DNA of 35,902 nucleotides from Phoronis australis (lineage: Eukaryota > Phoronida > Phoronidae). Shown here piece after piece: positions 1-8,935 of this stretch (its first letter is position 1; the number at the start of each line of letters is the position of its first letter). The DNA lies in assembly GCA_002633005.1 (NCBI GenBank), contig NMRA01000055.1:540458-576359 (forward strand), read 5' to 3'. The notes under the pieces were generated by a model. It was not told where the DNA came from. It made no database searches and saw only the letters and a program-made list of their open reading frames with translations. The position numbers and the translations under genes were made by a program.

Positions 1-121
1 CCCCCCCCCCCTGCAAGTGCATGAACAACGGTCGCACGAGAGAACACACCGTGTGTCCAATGCAACGCTGCTCACGAGGATGGGAATGAAGACATTCTTC
101 CATACGACACGTGAATTGGTA

Positions 122-1236
122 AACAACATAACATTTGGCCACTGTTCATAGTCTTTCAAGACTGGGGTTGTTTTTCATGACAAGGTGACGTGACTTTGTA
201 TTCTGAAAATAAATAACCGCATTCAATCTTTCACCAGGTTTGACTACCTTAACATTATCCCTTACAATCTTTTTAAGCACATGTTCGTAACTCAGATAAT
301 TATTAGACCAAGGTTGGTCAAAATCCACCGAGACATTGTCTTCTCAAGCTAATCAAGCATTAAGTAATGATTAAAAAGTTCTCACGCAAATGCGATAATC
401 TTGCGCCACCAGTTGTTTTTGACATTTTTAACAAAATGATTTTCCCAATTCTCAGTTATGGTGCTGTTGTCATGGGGGTATCGTTGTATTGAGGGTGTCC
501 ATATTAAATTCTGTAAAAGCCCATTAGGTGTCGGTAAAGTTGTAGCAATTAGCGTCGTATTAGGTGAACTTGAGAGATATTCACTTTTTGTTGAGCTGTT
601 TTTAAAGTTGCTCAAATATTGGCTAAAGTTAGTAAAACTACCGCAACCCCAAAATAGTCTACAATATGCTTGTAAAATTAAATGAGTCGGGAAGATCAAC
701 ATGGGCCACTTCTGTTAGAATGTTGTTAATAGATATAGTTTCGGGACCGGTTTGTTTGGCGTCGGATGCGAAGAATTATTCCTAAATACTTTTGAACGAA
801 GAGTCAAGGATTGTTATTTGCAAGAATAGAACATAGACGTGCAAAATAATTTTAATTTTTGTACATATTCACTTTTTAAAACGACGTTTAATCTTGAAGC
901 ATATTTTTCATTTAAGTTACCTCGCTGCTTTATCAGTTCGTTTGCAAGATTCCGCTGTTCAAACCAGACTGATGGTCGAGGTAGGTCGACACTTATCAAT
1001 CGATCAAGACCTCCGAATATGCTCTTTATGTAATCAAAGCCTTGGTTATAATTTTATTGAGGATGAATATCACTTTATTTGTATATGCTCCATTATGATG
1101 ATGTGAGAATTAGAATGTTACCTAGAATATACCGGACCAATCCGACTAATCGTGGATTTCTAAGATTAATGAAAATTTCTGATCCCAGTGTGCTTAAAAA
1201 ACTAATCAAATTTATATATCATGCTTCTGTCTTAAA
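122..1236. repeat. Composite repeat unit, copy 1
   Basis: This block is repeated almost base for base at 1307-2425, with point changes and small indels. The match begins at AACAACATAACATTTGGCC and ends at ATGCTTCTGTCTTAA. Each copy holds two pieces of different origin: a Penelope-like fragment read on the minus strand and the C-terminal end of a non-LTR reverse transcriptase read on the plus strand. The second copy directly follows a single N at 1306, so tandem duplication and an assembly join are both possible. Confidence 0.85.
146..328 (-). pseudogene. Penelope-like retroelement fragment, copy 1
   Basis: A 60-codon open frame contains VKPGERLNAVIYFQNTKSRH followed by LVMKNNP. Pieces of this type (xxIIYxxNTKTxxLVMKNNP) lie just upstream of the GIY-YIG nuclease in Penelope-like elements; this is recalled family knowledge and was not searched. 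The frame closes before any nuclease motif, so the piece is a remnant with no complete protein. The copy at 1331-1513 differs by a few residues. Function as a gene is very unlikely. Confidence 0.45.
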
Positions 1237-1305
1237 GGCGAAGGCAACCTTTTTCCATGTCATTTTGAGCTAAAATAAGGTTGGTTGGTTATCCTAGACA
1301 TATTT
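411..1305 (+). pseudogene. Non-LTR retrotransposon (LINE) reverse-transcriptase C-terminus, degenerate, copy 1
   Basis: The plus strand reads FNKMIFPILSYGAVVMG near 430-480, IEGVHIKFCKSPLGVGK near 490-540, LGELERYSLFV near 560-600 and KYWLKLVKLP near 615-645. Downstream come DQDLRICSLCNQSLGYN and EDEYHFIC near 1005-1085. This is the usual order at the end of LINE ORF2 proteins: a YGAEVWG-like motif, a VHxKFCKxxLGV motif, LGELGRYPL, then a terminal Cys/His motif. Several stops and frame changes break the frame, so the copy is dead. The A/T-rich 3' tail up to 1305 recurs inverted at 17075-17135, suggesting this is the element's true 3' end. Confidence 0.75.
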
Positions 1306-1330
1306 NAACAACATAACATTTGGCCACTGT

Positions 1331-1513
1331 TCACAGTCTTTCAAGACTGGGGTTATTTTTCATGACAAGGTGACGTGACTTTGTATTCTGATTATAAATA
1401 ACCGCATTCAATCTATCACCAAGTTTGACTACCTTAACGTTATCCCTTACAATCTTTTTAAGCACATGTTCGTAACTCAGATAATTATTAGACCAAGGTT
1501 GGTCAAAATCCAC
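1331..1513 (-). pseudogene. Penelope-like retroelement fragment, copy 2
   Basis: This 60-codon frame is nearly identical to the one at 146-328; differences include KPGER to KLGDR and YFQN to YNQN. The same interpretation applies: the segment before a GIY-YIG domain, without the domain itself. Confidence 0.45.
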
Positions 1514-1595
1514 CGAGACATTGTCTTCTCAAGCTAATCAAGCATTAAGTAATGATTAAAAAGTTCTCACGCAAATGCGATAATCTTGCGCCACC

Positions 1596-2425
1596 AGTTG
1601 TTTTTGACATTTTTTACAAAATGATTTTCCCAATTCTCAGTTATGGTGCTGTTGTCATGGGGGTATCGTAGTATTGAGGATGTCCATATTAAATTCTGTA
1701 AAAGCCCATTAGGTGTCGGTAAATTTGTAGCAATTAGCGTCGTATTAGGTGAACTTGAGAGATATTCACTTTTTGTTTAGCTGTTTTTTAAAGTTTCTCA
1801 AATATTGGCTAAAGTTAATAAAACTACCGGCTTCACGCAACCCCAAAATAGTCTACAATATGCTTGTAAAATTAAATGAGTCGGGAAGATCAACATGGGC
1901 CACTTCTGTTAGAATGTTGTTAAATAGATATAGTTTCGGGTTTGTTTGGCGTCGGATGCTAAGAATTATTATAATACTTTTGAACGAAGAGTCAAGGATT
2001 GTTATTTGCAAGAATGGAACATAGACGTGCAAAATAATTTTAAATTTTGTACATATTCACTTTTTAAAACGACGTTTAATCTTGAGGCATATTTTTCATT
2101 TAAGTTACCTCGCTGCTTTATCAGTTCGTTTGCAAGATTCCGCTGTTCAAACCACAGACTGATGGTCGAGGTAGGTCGACACTTATCAATCGATCAAGAC
2201 CTCCGAATATGCTCTTTATGTAATCAAAGCCTTGGTTATAATTTTATTGAGGATGAATATCACTTTATTTGTATATGCTCCATTATGATGATGTGAGAAT
2301 TAGAATGTTACCTAGAATATACAGGACCAATCCGACTAATCGTGGATTTCTAAGATTAATGAAAATTTCTGATCCCAGTGTGCTTAAAAAACTAATCAAA
2401 TTTATATATCATGCTTCTGTCTTAA
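1596..2425 (+). pseudogene. Non-LTR retrotransposon (LINE) reverse-transcriptase C-terminus, degenerate, copy 2
   Basis: This copy carries the same motif series as copy 1: the PILSYGAVVMG region near 1630-1665, KFLKYWLKLIKLP near 1790-1830, ESGRSTWATSVRMLLNRYSF near 1875-1940, LMVEVGRHLSIDQDLRICSLC near 2160-2222 and EDEYHFIC near 2250. Some stretches are open longer than in copy 1, such as 1749-2024 and 1946-2296, but frames still change and no full domain survives. Confidence 0.75.
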
Positions 2426-2481
2426 GGTGAAAACTACTTGACGATTGAAACTACTACACATGCGTATGCAGTAGAAGACTA

Positions 2482-3150
2482 TCACTTACTTAGAGACGGT
2501 TCAGGTTGGACGCAGACGTTTTGGCCTGGTCCGTCAGGCCTTTTTCGATGAGTGAGGGAGTTTCCGCCCGTTCGCTGATTAAGTATGTTGGAATACACGG
2601 AAGGTAAGTGTAGATCTNGGTCCCGGTTGAAGAGGGGGCGCTGAGTGCTAATATTTATGGATTCTTTTAACTTGCGAGCATACCATTTCTGTTCTTTGGC
2701 TAAGATCTTAGATGATTCTAGGGAGATGGAATGCCCAGTCGCCAATGATTATGTGTTCCCTCACAACTGTGGGTCTGTCTAATTTCTGGTGTTCTTTGAA
2801 TCTGGTTAGGAACGGTCTCTTGGTTTCTCCAGTGTAGGTGTGGTTGGGATCCTGGTCACATTTTAGCTGGTAAATGACCCCACATTATTCTCCAGAACAT
2901 GCGTATGCGTATTTACTGTATACTTTTTATGGTGTTTGATATGTAAGTAGTGGACCGATGGCCTCGAGTCTGAATAAACGTATAACTGAAAGACATACAG
3001 TTCTTAAGATCGTTCCTAGTGGTCTTAGTACTAGGTTCAGTGTCTACGTGGGAGTCAGTCTTAGATATGAAAGACCTAACATGGTTATCAACAAAAGAAT
3101 TGGTGTAACCACTGTTAACTAGAACTTGTTTTGTGAGTTGAACTTCAAAA
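2482..3150 (-). pseudogene. Penelope-like element 3' region with GIY-YIG-type nuclease remnant
   Basis: Read on the minus strand, 2720-2877 gives VIYQLKCDQDPN, then HTYTGETKRPFLTRFKEHQK and REHIIIGDW. This is the layout of the GIY-YIG endonuclease of Penelope-like elements (xVYxIxC...YxGET.R.xxxRxxEH...). After a frame change, 2482-2745 continues with KWYARKLKESINI and FNRD-LHLPSVY, the usual C-terminal KESIxI...NRDxGxxLP motif; the residue lost there is the N at 2618. Upstream, 2913-3130 contains VLVNSGYTNSFVDNHV, typical of the segment after the reverse transcriptase. The remnant is frame-broken and 5'-truncated. Confidence 0.65.
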
Positions 3151-3280
3151 TGCCAAGCATGCAAAAAAAAGTCTAGTCGTGTTTTTTTAACGAAATTAAT
3201 GTAAGTATAAGCTTGGGTGCCGTAGCATTCAAATATATTCCAAAATACACTTGGAATTGCTATAGGGAATCGCTTGATCC

Positions 3281-3411
3281 ACTGTCTTGCCCCAAACTGT
3301 GTTGTCGACCTCAAATTCGAAGTGCGATCACACAAGACAATTGCGGTTAGCTGTTTGTGGAATGGACGTGAGCGCATGAGCACATTTATCATAAGTGAGA
3401 TGGAGATAAGA
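3281..3411 (+). repeat. Dispersed repeat, copy at 3.3 kb
   Basis: The segment running from TGTTGTCGACCT to GAGCGCATGAGCACATTTATCAT matches 13911-14062 in the same orientation, with substitutions and a short indel. It has no coding potential that I recognise. It is interspersed noncoding repeat DNA of unknown class. Confidence 0.6.
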
Positions 3412-3514
3412 AAGTACGGTAGTGTTCAAAGTATATTTTTGACGAGCTTTCGCGTTCCATATCTCTTTATAGGAGTAGATGTCCGTAAAAATATTTTCAT
3501 ATGCTCTCTTGGGG

Positions 3515-3703
3515 GGCACATGCATGTGCGTACCCAGCCTAAAATATAGGGGGGCTCGAATCATGATAAAATGTGGACCTTTTACTAACGAAAAAAATGG
3601 GGACTAAAAAAACGGGGTACCACGTTCACAGCTGTGAATTGTACATTCGCGCCTTTTTAGTGGACTTGTGTCTTGTTTTCTCGGACTTTTTGTTCATCTG
3701 AGG
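3515..3703 (+). repeat. Dispersed repeat, inverted partner lies in SLC38A7-like intron
   Basis: The stretch with CCCAGCCTAAAATATA, then CCTTTTACTAACGAAA, then CGCGCCTTTTTAGTGGACT is matched as its reverse complement at 22625-22815. Alignment continues right up to the N at 3704. The partner copy carries more repeat-like sequence past that point, which is absent here, so this copy is cut at the N. Confidence 0.65.
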
Positions 3704-4191
3704 NTGGTGTCCTGGTGCATGAAAAGTACCATCACTGCTATGATGACTCGATGACATTCAGTTATCGCTACTAATTTGTTTACATGAATCTTGCACTTGG
3801 TATACGAATTGTTTTGAAAGGATTGTATTGAAGTACATGTGCAAATTAATCCAGTAAATATAGTAAACAGTTTTCCACATTTGCGCCAGGAATCTACATT
3901 TGTATTTCCAAAACCTGGTCGCGAACTCTGCGTGGCATAATTCACTTGACTGTCTCTTAGCCCCAATGTCATTAATCAAACAACACGTGCCCTTTTTGAA
4001 TGGTTTACCCCCAACCTTGTCTTTCTTGGCTGTAACGGGCTCGTTCACACTGGGTGACTCCTATACTGACTAAAACCGCCATTCTTCGAACTTTCCAATT
4101 CACACTCAAATTTCTACCTTAATGGCGGTGCAAACGAGGATTACACAATCATGAGCAGTATACCAATACCATCAAGCACACCCGCGTCAGA

Positions 4192-4669
4192 TTTCGTGTC
4201 ACGGATTTCCGTGATAATGTATTGTTCTTGTTTTGACACTTCGCCCATCAGCTGATTCATACTGACCGGAACCAGATGTGTCTCAGCTCAAATGTCCAGC
4301 CATACGTCACAGACAGTTTGTTTACTACAGAGTTCCTTCAACTCCGGAACTGGTTACGTAACAATCTGCCTTATTTGGTCTAGCTTCCTTGTGACGTCGA
4401 ATCATTTATAAGAATTGTTTTGTATTATAGTTTAGTCATTTCCTTAGTATTAGCCCACATGTCATAGTTATTTTGTCAATGTGTATATAAATGACTTGGA
4501 GTGCAGAATAAAATCAGTTGCCATTTAGTCAGCACAACGACACGACTTGTTATTTGGACAGGTTCACTGCTGAACTGTCTAGTTATCACCACTTTGTATC
4601 TACCGACACTGCGAGGCAACTCACACTGCGAACCCCTATACTACATAGCCAGAATTTCCCCACATTTCG
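4192..4669. other. 5-bp target-site duplications flanking the solo LTR
   Basis: TTTCG occurs at 4192-4196 and 4665-4669, on either side of the LTR. Copy B has a single TTTCG in the otherwise matching sequence (AGATTTCGTCTGCAATC near 7168-7190), which is the empty site. Confidence 0.85.
4197..4664 (+). mobile_element. Solo LTR (468 bp) of an LTR retrotransposon
   Basis: The element starts TGTCACGG and ends CCCCACA, so it has canonical TG...CA ends. It has a 5-bp target duplication (TTTCG) and is precisely absent from the paralogous copy B. A TATATAAAT box lies at 4484-4492 and an AATAAA signal at 4507-4512, a plausible U3/R layout in plus orientation. No internal gag/pol sequence flanks it, so it is a solo LTR left by LTR-LTR recombination. 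Superfamily (Gypsy or BEL-like) cannot be told from the LTR alone. The short open frames inside it are not coding. Confidence 0.85.
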
Positions 4670-4836
4670 TCTGCAATCACCCTCCGGTCAGTGTTCTACA
4701 TTTCAGGTTGGGCGAGGTCCTGCACAGACAATTGATCGCAGGGGGGGGGGGTAGGCCTACTTGTTAGACACGACCGTTAACCAATGTAGCTGCCATACCG
4801 TGTTGCTAGTCCATTTCTTTTGATGCTCTGATACGC

Positions 4837-4985
4837 CGTAAAATATAACAATTTTACGTCATTCTTACATGTTACGTTGCTAAGCCTCTCCTAAAATGTA
4901 ACAAGTTGTTACATTTTACGTAGTTGTTACATTTCCCGTCGAACGCGCATGCGAGAAATACATCATTTTTACATTTTACGAAACC
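4837..4985 (+). repeat. Palindromic AAATGTAACA-type repeat, copy 1
   Basis: The stretch contains repeated GTAACA/TGTTAC half-sites facing each other, including AAATGTAACAAGTTGTTACATT and flanking CGTAAAAT / ATTTTACG words. Related copies are at 7335-7488 (same strand) and 11293-11470 (reverse complement). It probably derives from a small non-autonomous DNA element; no clean target duplication was found. Confidence 0.6.
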
Positions 4986-6176
4986 CACGGCATATTGCAA
5001 AGAAAATTACCAAAATCACGAACAAGTAGTATCTGACACGGCCGGTGGATACTGGAGTATTTTAAGGTGAGGAGTGCCGCCCGAAAAATTTGAATACCTA
5101 CCTGTTTAGAGAGTGGGCTTGAACAAAAAAGTGACCCATTTAGAGACTAATTTGTGTAAAAATTCACATTTTCGCACACTTCTGTTTCAGAAATTCAGGA
5201 AAGCCACCTTTTAGATATAGTTTTGTCGGAAATGGCGCCATTTTGGAGAATATTTTTTCTGTGAAAAAATACCCTGTTGGGCTACACTTCTCGCCTACAT
5301 CTTCTATAGGAATGAGACGGGCTGACACGACATGAATTTGGCTACCCAGTATGATTTTTTATTAGCATTACATTACTATCACTACTGTTACTGTTATTAC
5401 TGCTATTACTACTATCACTAGTATTACTCGTTATCGCTTCGTTTTCGTTATCGTTATGATTATTATTATTAGTATTTTTAAATTTATTGATTGAACACAC
5501 AATACATGTTTAGCAAAGTCCATTGTGATACATCATGTCCTCAAAGATCTTAAAATCATTTCATTTATGGTTCAATGTTGTCATCGGGCTTTCCATAGAG
5601 GATGGCGAGTGCTGTTCGAAAAGGATTTTAGAGGGGCTCCTATATTCAGCTTTAACGATATTGCGAGGAACGTCTTGACAACTGTGGATGCAGAGTAGGG
5701 CTACTTTTTGGAAACGAAGAGGTTGAGATTTAAAATCTTGTTTAGACGTGTAACAACTTCAAAAATTGATTATTTTTTAACTATCGTAAGCACTGTATTA
5801 TTTGTAAATATAATTATAATAATCTGTAGTTTGCCACAAAGAACTGAATTCAGACTGCAATATTGTCTCTGACTTGTTGGAAACATTCCTTGTCAAAGAA
5901 CTGGGGATCGTTCCATGATAATATGTAAGTTCAAAAATTGCGTTAAGTTGAACTCTGGAGGCAGACATTTTTCGGCAATTCTAACGACTAGTTGGCTGCC
6001 GTCAGCGGGTCATTAGAATAGCTGGTAACGGACATACAAAACAAGCACGATTTTATGTGGAATGGACACCAATATTCTTAGAAAAAGGCAGTGATTTAAC
6101 AGAATGACTTCAATTAAGTTTCGCTGAGAGTGGATTGCCGCCAACGTCGAAGTGATGTTTAATATGAGCATTTTTA

Positions 6177-6228
6177 ATTAATCCTTTTGATGCATTGTAT
6201 TAAAATACAATGCATCAAAAGGATTAAT
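6177..6228. repeat. Perfect 23-bp inverted repeat (hairpin), copy A only
   Basis: The arms ATTAATCCTTTTGATGCATT... (6177-6199) and its exact reverse complement (6206-6228) flank a 6-base TTAAAA loop. Copy B (near 10600-10627) has only the right arm. Copy A therefore gained an inverted duplication of a local segment, or copy B lost the left arm. Confidence 0.85.
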
Positions 6229-7334
6229 ATGCCAAATTCCCTTTTCTGCGAGACACGTGACTCCACGTCCAGTCAGCTTCTTTGGACTATTGTCCCTTTA
6301 AATTATCGTCCTAGACCAGGTTTGGGCAAAATGATTATGTCCTTTCAGAGTTCAAAATATTCTCCCTAGCTAGGCATCCCATTTTTACGTATACACGTCA
6401 CGGTTTCATGATCAGCTGTTACCACCGCTTTAAGTAGGTTAGACATCAAGGAATTGCCTTTCAGCGTTCAAGCTGTATTCACCTCTTTCACGAACGCGGG
6501 GCGCTGCTGTCGTGTTGATCGAAAACGAGGCGCCTTGACAAACATGGCATCNAGATGAGACATTAGTGCTGCTGGTTTCCTGGTGCATGAAAAGTACCAT
6601 CACTGCTATGATGACTCAGTGACACTCAGTTATCGCTACTAATTTGTTTACACGGGTCGTGAATCTTGCACTTGGTATCCGAGTTGTTTTGAAAGGATTG
6701 TTTTGAAGTACATGTGCAAATTAATCCAGTAAATATAGTAAACAATTTTCCGCATTTGCGCCAGGAATCTACATTTGTATTTCCAAAACCTGGTCGCGAA
6801 CTCTGCGTGGCATAATTCACTTGACTCTCTCTTAGCCCCAGTGTGATTAATCAAACAACACGTGCCCTTTTTGAATGGTTTACTCCCAACCTTGTCCTTC
6901 TTGGCTGTAACGGGTTCGGTGGGTCAGTGGACTGATTAGTGCGAACTCAAATAGCCTAAGTGTCAGTGTATCTTGTGCTCGAGTTCATTATGGTTCACGT
7001 AGGAGTTTGTTTAAAGTTCACGCTGGGTGACTCCTATACAATAGAGGTAACTGACTAAAACCGCCATACTTCGAACTTTCCAACTCACACTCAAATTTCT
7101 ACCTTAATGGCGGTGCAAACGAGGATTACACAATCATCAGCTGTATACCAATACCATCGAGCACACCCGCGCCAGATTTCGTCTGCAATCACCCTCCGGT
7201 CAGTGTTCTACATTTCAGGTTGGGCGAGGTCCTGCACAGACAATTGATCGCAGGGGGGGACTTGTGAGATATGACCGTTAATCAATGTATCTGCCATACC
7301 GAGTTGCTAGTCCATTTCTTTTGATGCTCTGATA

Positions 7335-7488
7335 CGCCGTAAAATGTAACAATTTTACGTCATTGTTACATGTTACGTTGCTAAGCCTATCCTAAAATGT
7401 AACAAGTTGTTACATTTTACTTAGTTGTTACATTTCCCGTCGAACGCACATGCGAGAAATGTACCATATTTACATTTTACGAAACCCA
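7335..7488 (+). repeat. Palindromic AAATGTAACA-type repeat, copy 2
   Basis: This corresponds to 4837-4985 inside the duplicated block, with a few changes (for example ACGTAGTTG to ACTTAGTTG). It was carried along by the large duplication rather than inserted independently. Confidence 0.6.
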
Positions 7489-8563
7489 CGACATATTGCA
7501 AAGAATATGACCAAAATCACGAACAAGTGGTATCTGACACGGCCGGTGGATACTGGAGTATTTTAAGGTGAGGAGTGCCGCCCGAAAAATTTGAATACCT
7601 ACCTGTTTAGAGAGTGGGCTCGAACAAAAAAGTGACCCATTTAGTGACTAATTTGTGTAAAAATTCACATTTTCGCACACTTCTGTTTCAGAAATTCAGG
7701 AAAGCCACCTTTTAGATATAGTTTTGTCGGAAATGGCGCCATTTTGGAGAGTATTTTTTCTGTGAAAAAACACCCTGTTGGGCTGACACGACATGAATTT
7801 GGCTACCCAGTATGATTTTTATTAGCATTACATTACTATCACTACTGTTACTGCTATTACTGCTATTACTACTATCACTAGTATTACTCGTTATCGCTTC
7901 GTTTTCGTTATCGTTATGATTATTATTATTAGTATTTTTAAATTTATTGATTGAAGACACAATACATGTTTAGCAAAGTCCATTGTGATACATCATGTCC
8001 TCAAAGATCTTAAAATCATTTCATTTATCGTTCAATGTTGTCATCGGGCTTTCCATAGAGGATAGCGAGTGCTGTTCGAAAAGGATTTTAGAGGGGCTCC
8101 TATGTTCAGCTTTAACGATATTGCGAGGAACGTCTTGACAACTGTGGATGCAGAGTAGGGCTACTTTTTGGAAACGAAGAGGTTGAGATTTAAAATCTTG
8201 TTTAGACGTGTAACAACTTCAAAAATTGATTATTTTTGAACTATTGTAAGCCCTGTATTATTTGTAAATATAATTATAATAATCTGTAGTTTGCCACAAA
8301 GAACTGAATTCAGACTGCAATATTGTCTCTGACTTGTTGGAAACATTCCTTGTCAAAGAACTGGGGATCGTTCCATGATAATATGTAAGTTCAAAAATTG
8401 CGTTAAGTTGAACTCTGGAGGCAGACATTTTTCGGCAATTCTAACGACTAGTTGGCTGCGGTCAGCAGGTCATTAGAATAGCTGGTAACGGACATACAAA
8501 ACAAGCATGATTTTATGTGGAATGGACACCAATATTCTTAGAAAAAGGCAGTGATTTAACAGA

Positions 8564-8935
8564 ATGACTTCAATAGCGGAGTTGCAACGCCGCCATATTG
8601 GAAATGGGTCAGAATGTTGCATTGTGGTTAAGCTGGTAAACAAGTACGTCGGCAAGCGTGGGGTCGAACCGGCCACAGGGAGGTTATACGTGTTGTGTGC
8701 CTGGCATGCTATAATACCAGTTAGCGAAATAAAAAATTTAGTTACTACCTGTTTCCCAAGGATCAAGAACTGCGTTAAACATGGGTCAGAGACATCGGTA
8801 GAGCTGGTAGCAAAGGCCGACTTCGTGAATTCTTTCCGACTTCGTAGCATAAAGTGTGCAGCGCTCATTTTGAGGGCGGCAAGAAAACGTATCTTAGAAA
8901 CTGCCCAACAATATCTCCCTTCAAAGAAACAGTAA
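8564..8935 (+). CDS. Unrecognised 123-codon ORF at the left end of the TIR element
   Basis: The frame runs from an ATG eleven bases outside the element, through the left inverted repeat, and stops with TAA inside. It encodes a mixed, somewhat basic product ending in ILRAARKRILETAQQ and PSKKQ. I recognise no domain. Because the ATG belongs to the target sequence and the frame crosses the terminal repeat, it may be fortuitous or the remains of an element gene that lost its own start. The opposite strand also has a 194-codon frame (8473-9057) over the same bases, which weakens the case for either. Confidence 0.25.
   Translation: MTSIAELQRRHIGNGSECCIVVKLVNKYVGKRGVEPATGRLYVLCAWHAIIPVSEIKNLVTTCFPRIKNCVKHGSETSVELVAKADFVNSFRLRSIKCAALILRAARKRILETAQQYLPSKKQ

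Larger units (their letters stand above)
1307..2425. repeat. Composite repeat unit, copy 2
   Basis: This is the second copy of the 122-1236 unit, in the same orientation, separated from it by 70 bases that include an N at 1306. It has its own small indels; for example GGCTTCACG is inserted near 1830. It ends at CTTAAG and then joins unrelated sequence, so the 3' tail present in copy 1 is missing here. Confidence 0.85.
3705..6478. repeat. Large duplicated block, copy A
   Basis: This ~2.8-kb block is repeated in the same orientation at 6573-10874. The match begins immediately after the N at 3704 and ends at AGCTGTAT. Copy A alone has a solo LTR (4197-4664), a ~40-bp extra piece near 5281-5320 and a hairpin arm (6177-6205). 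It lacks ~120 bp present in copy B at about 6917-7035 and lacks the TIR element. I recognise no host gene in it. It includes low-complexity TTACTAC-type sequence near 5365-5480. Confidence 0.85.

Noticed and set aside
3758-4048. Minus frames at the start of block A (also 6648-6854 in block B)
   Set aside because: They are similar in both copies only because the DNA is duplicated; frames are broken differently and no family is recognised.
4501-4767. Two overlapping plus frames of 78-88 codons
   Set aside because: They lie mostly within the solo LTR and differ only by frame; neither has a domain.
7712-7960. Asn/Ser-rich minus frame
   Set aside because: It is a translation of a TTACTAC-type low-complexity stretch; the equivalent region in copy A is interrupted.
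8615-8680. tRNA-like GTGGTTAAGCTGG ... GGGTCGAACC inside the TIR element
   Set aside because: The B box lacks a base relative to GGTTCGANNCC, and no acceptor or anticodon stems can be drawn.
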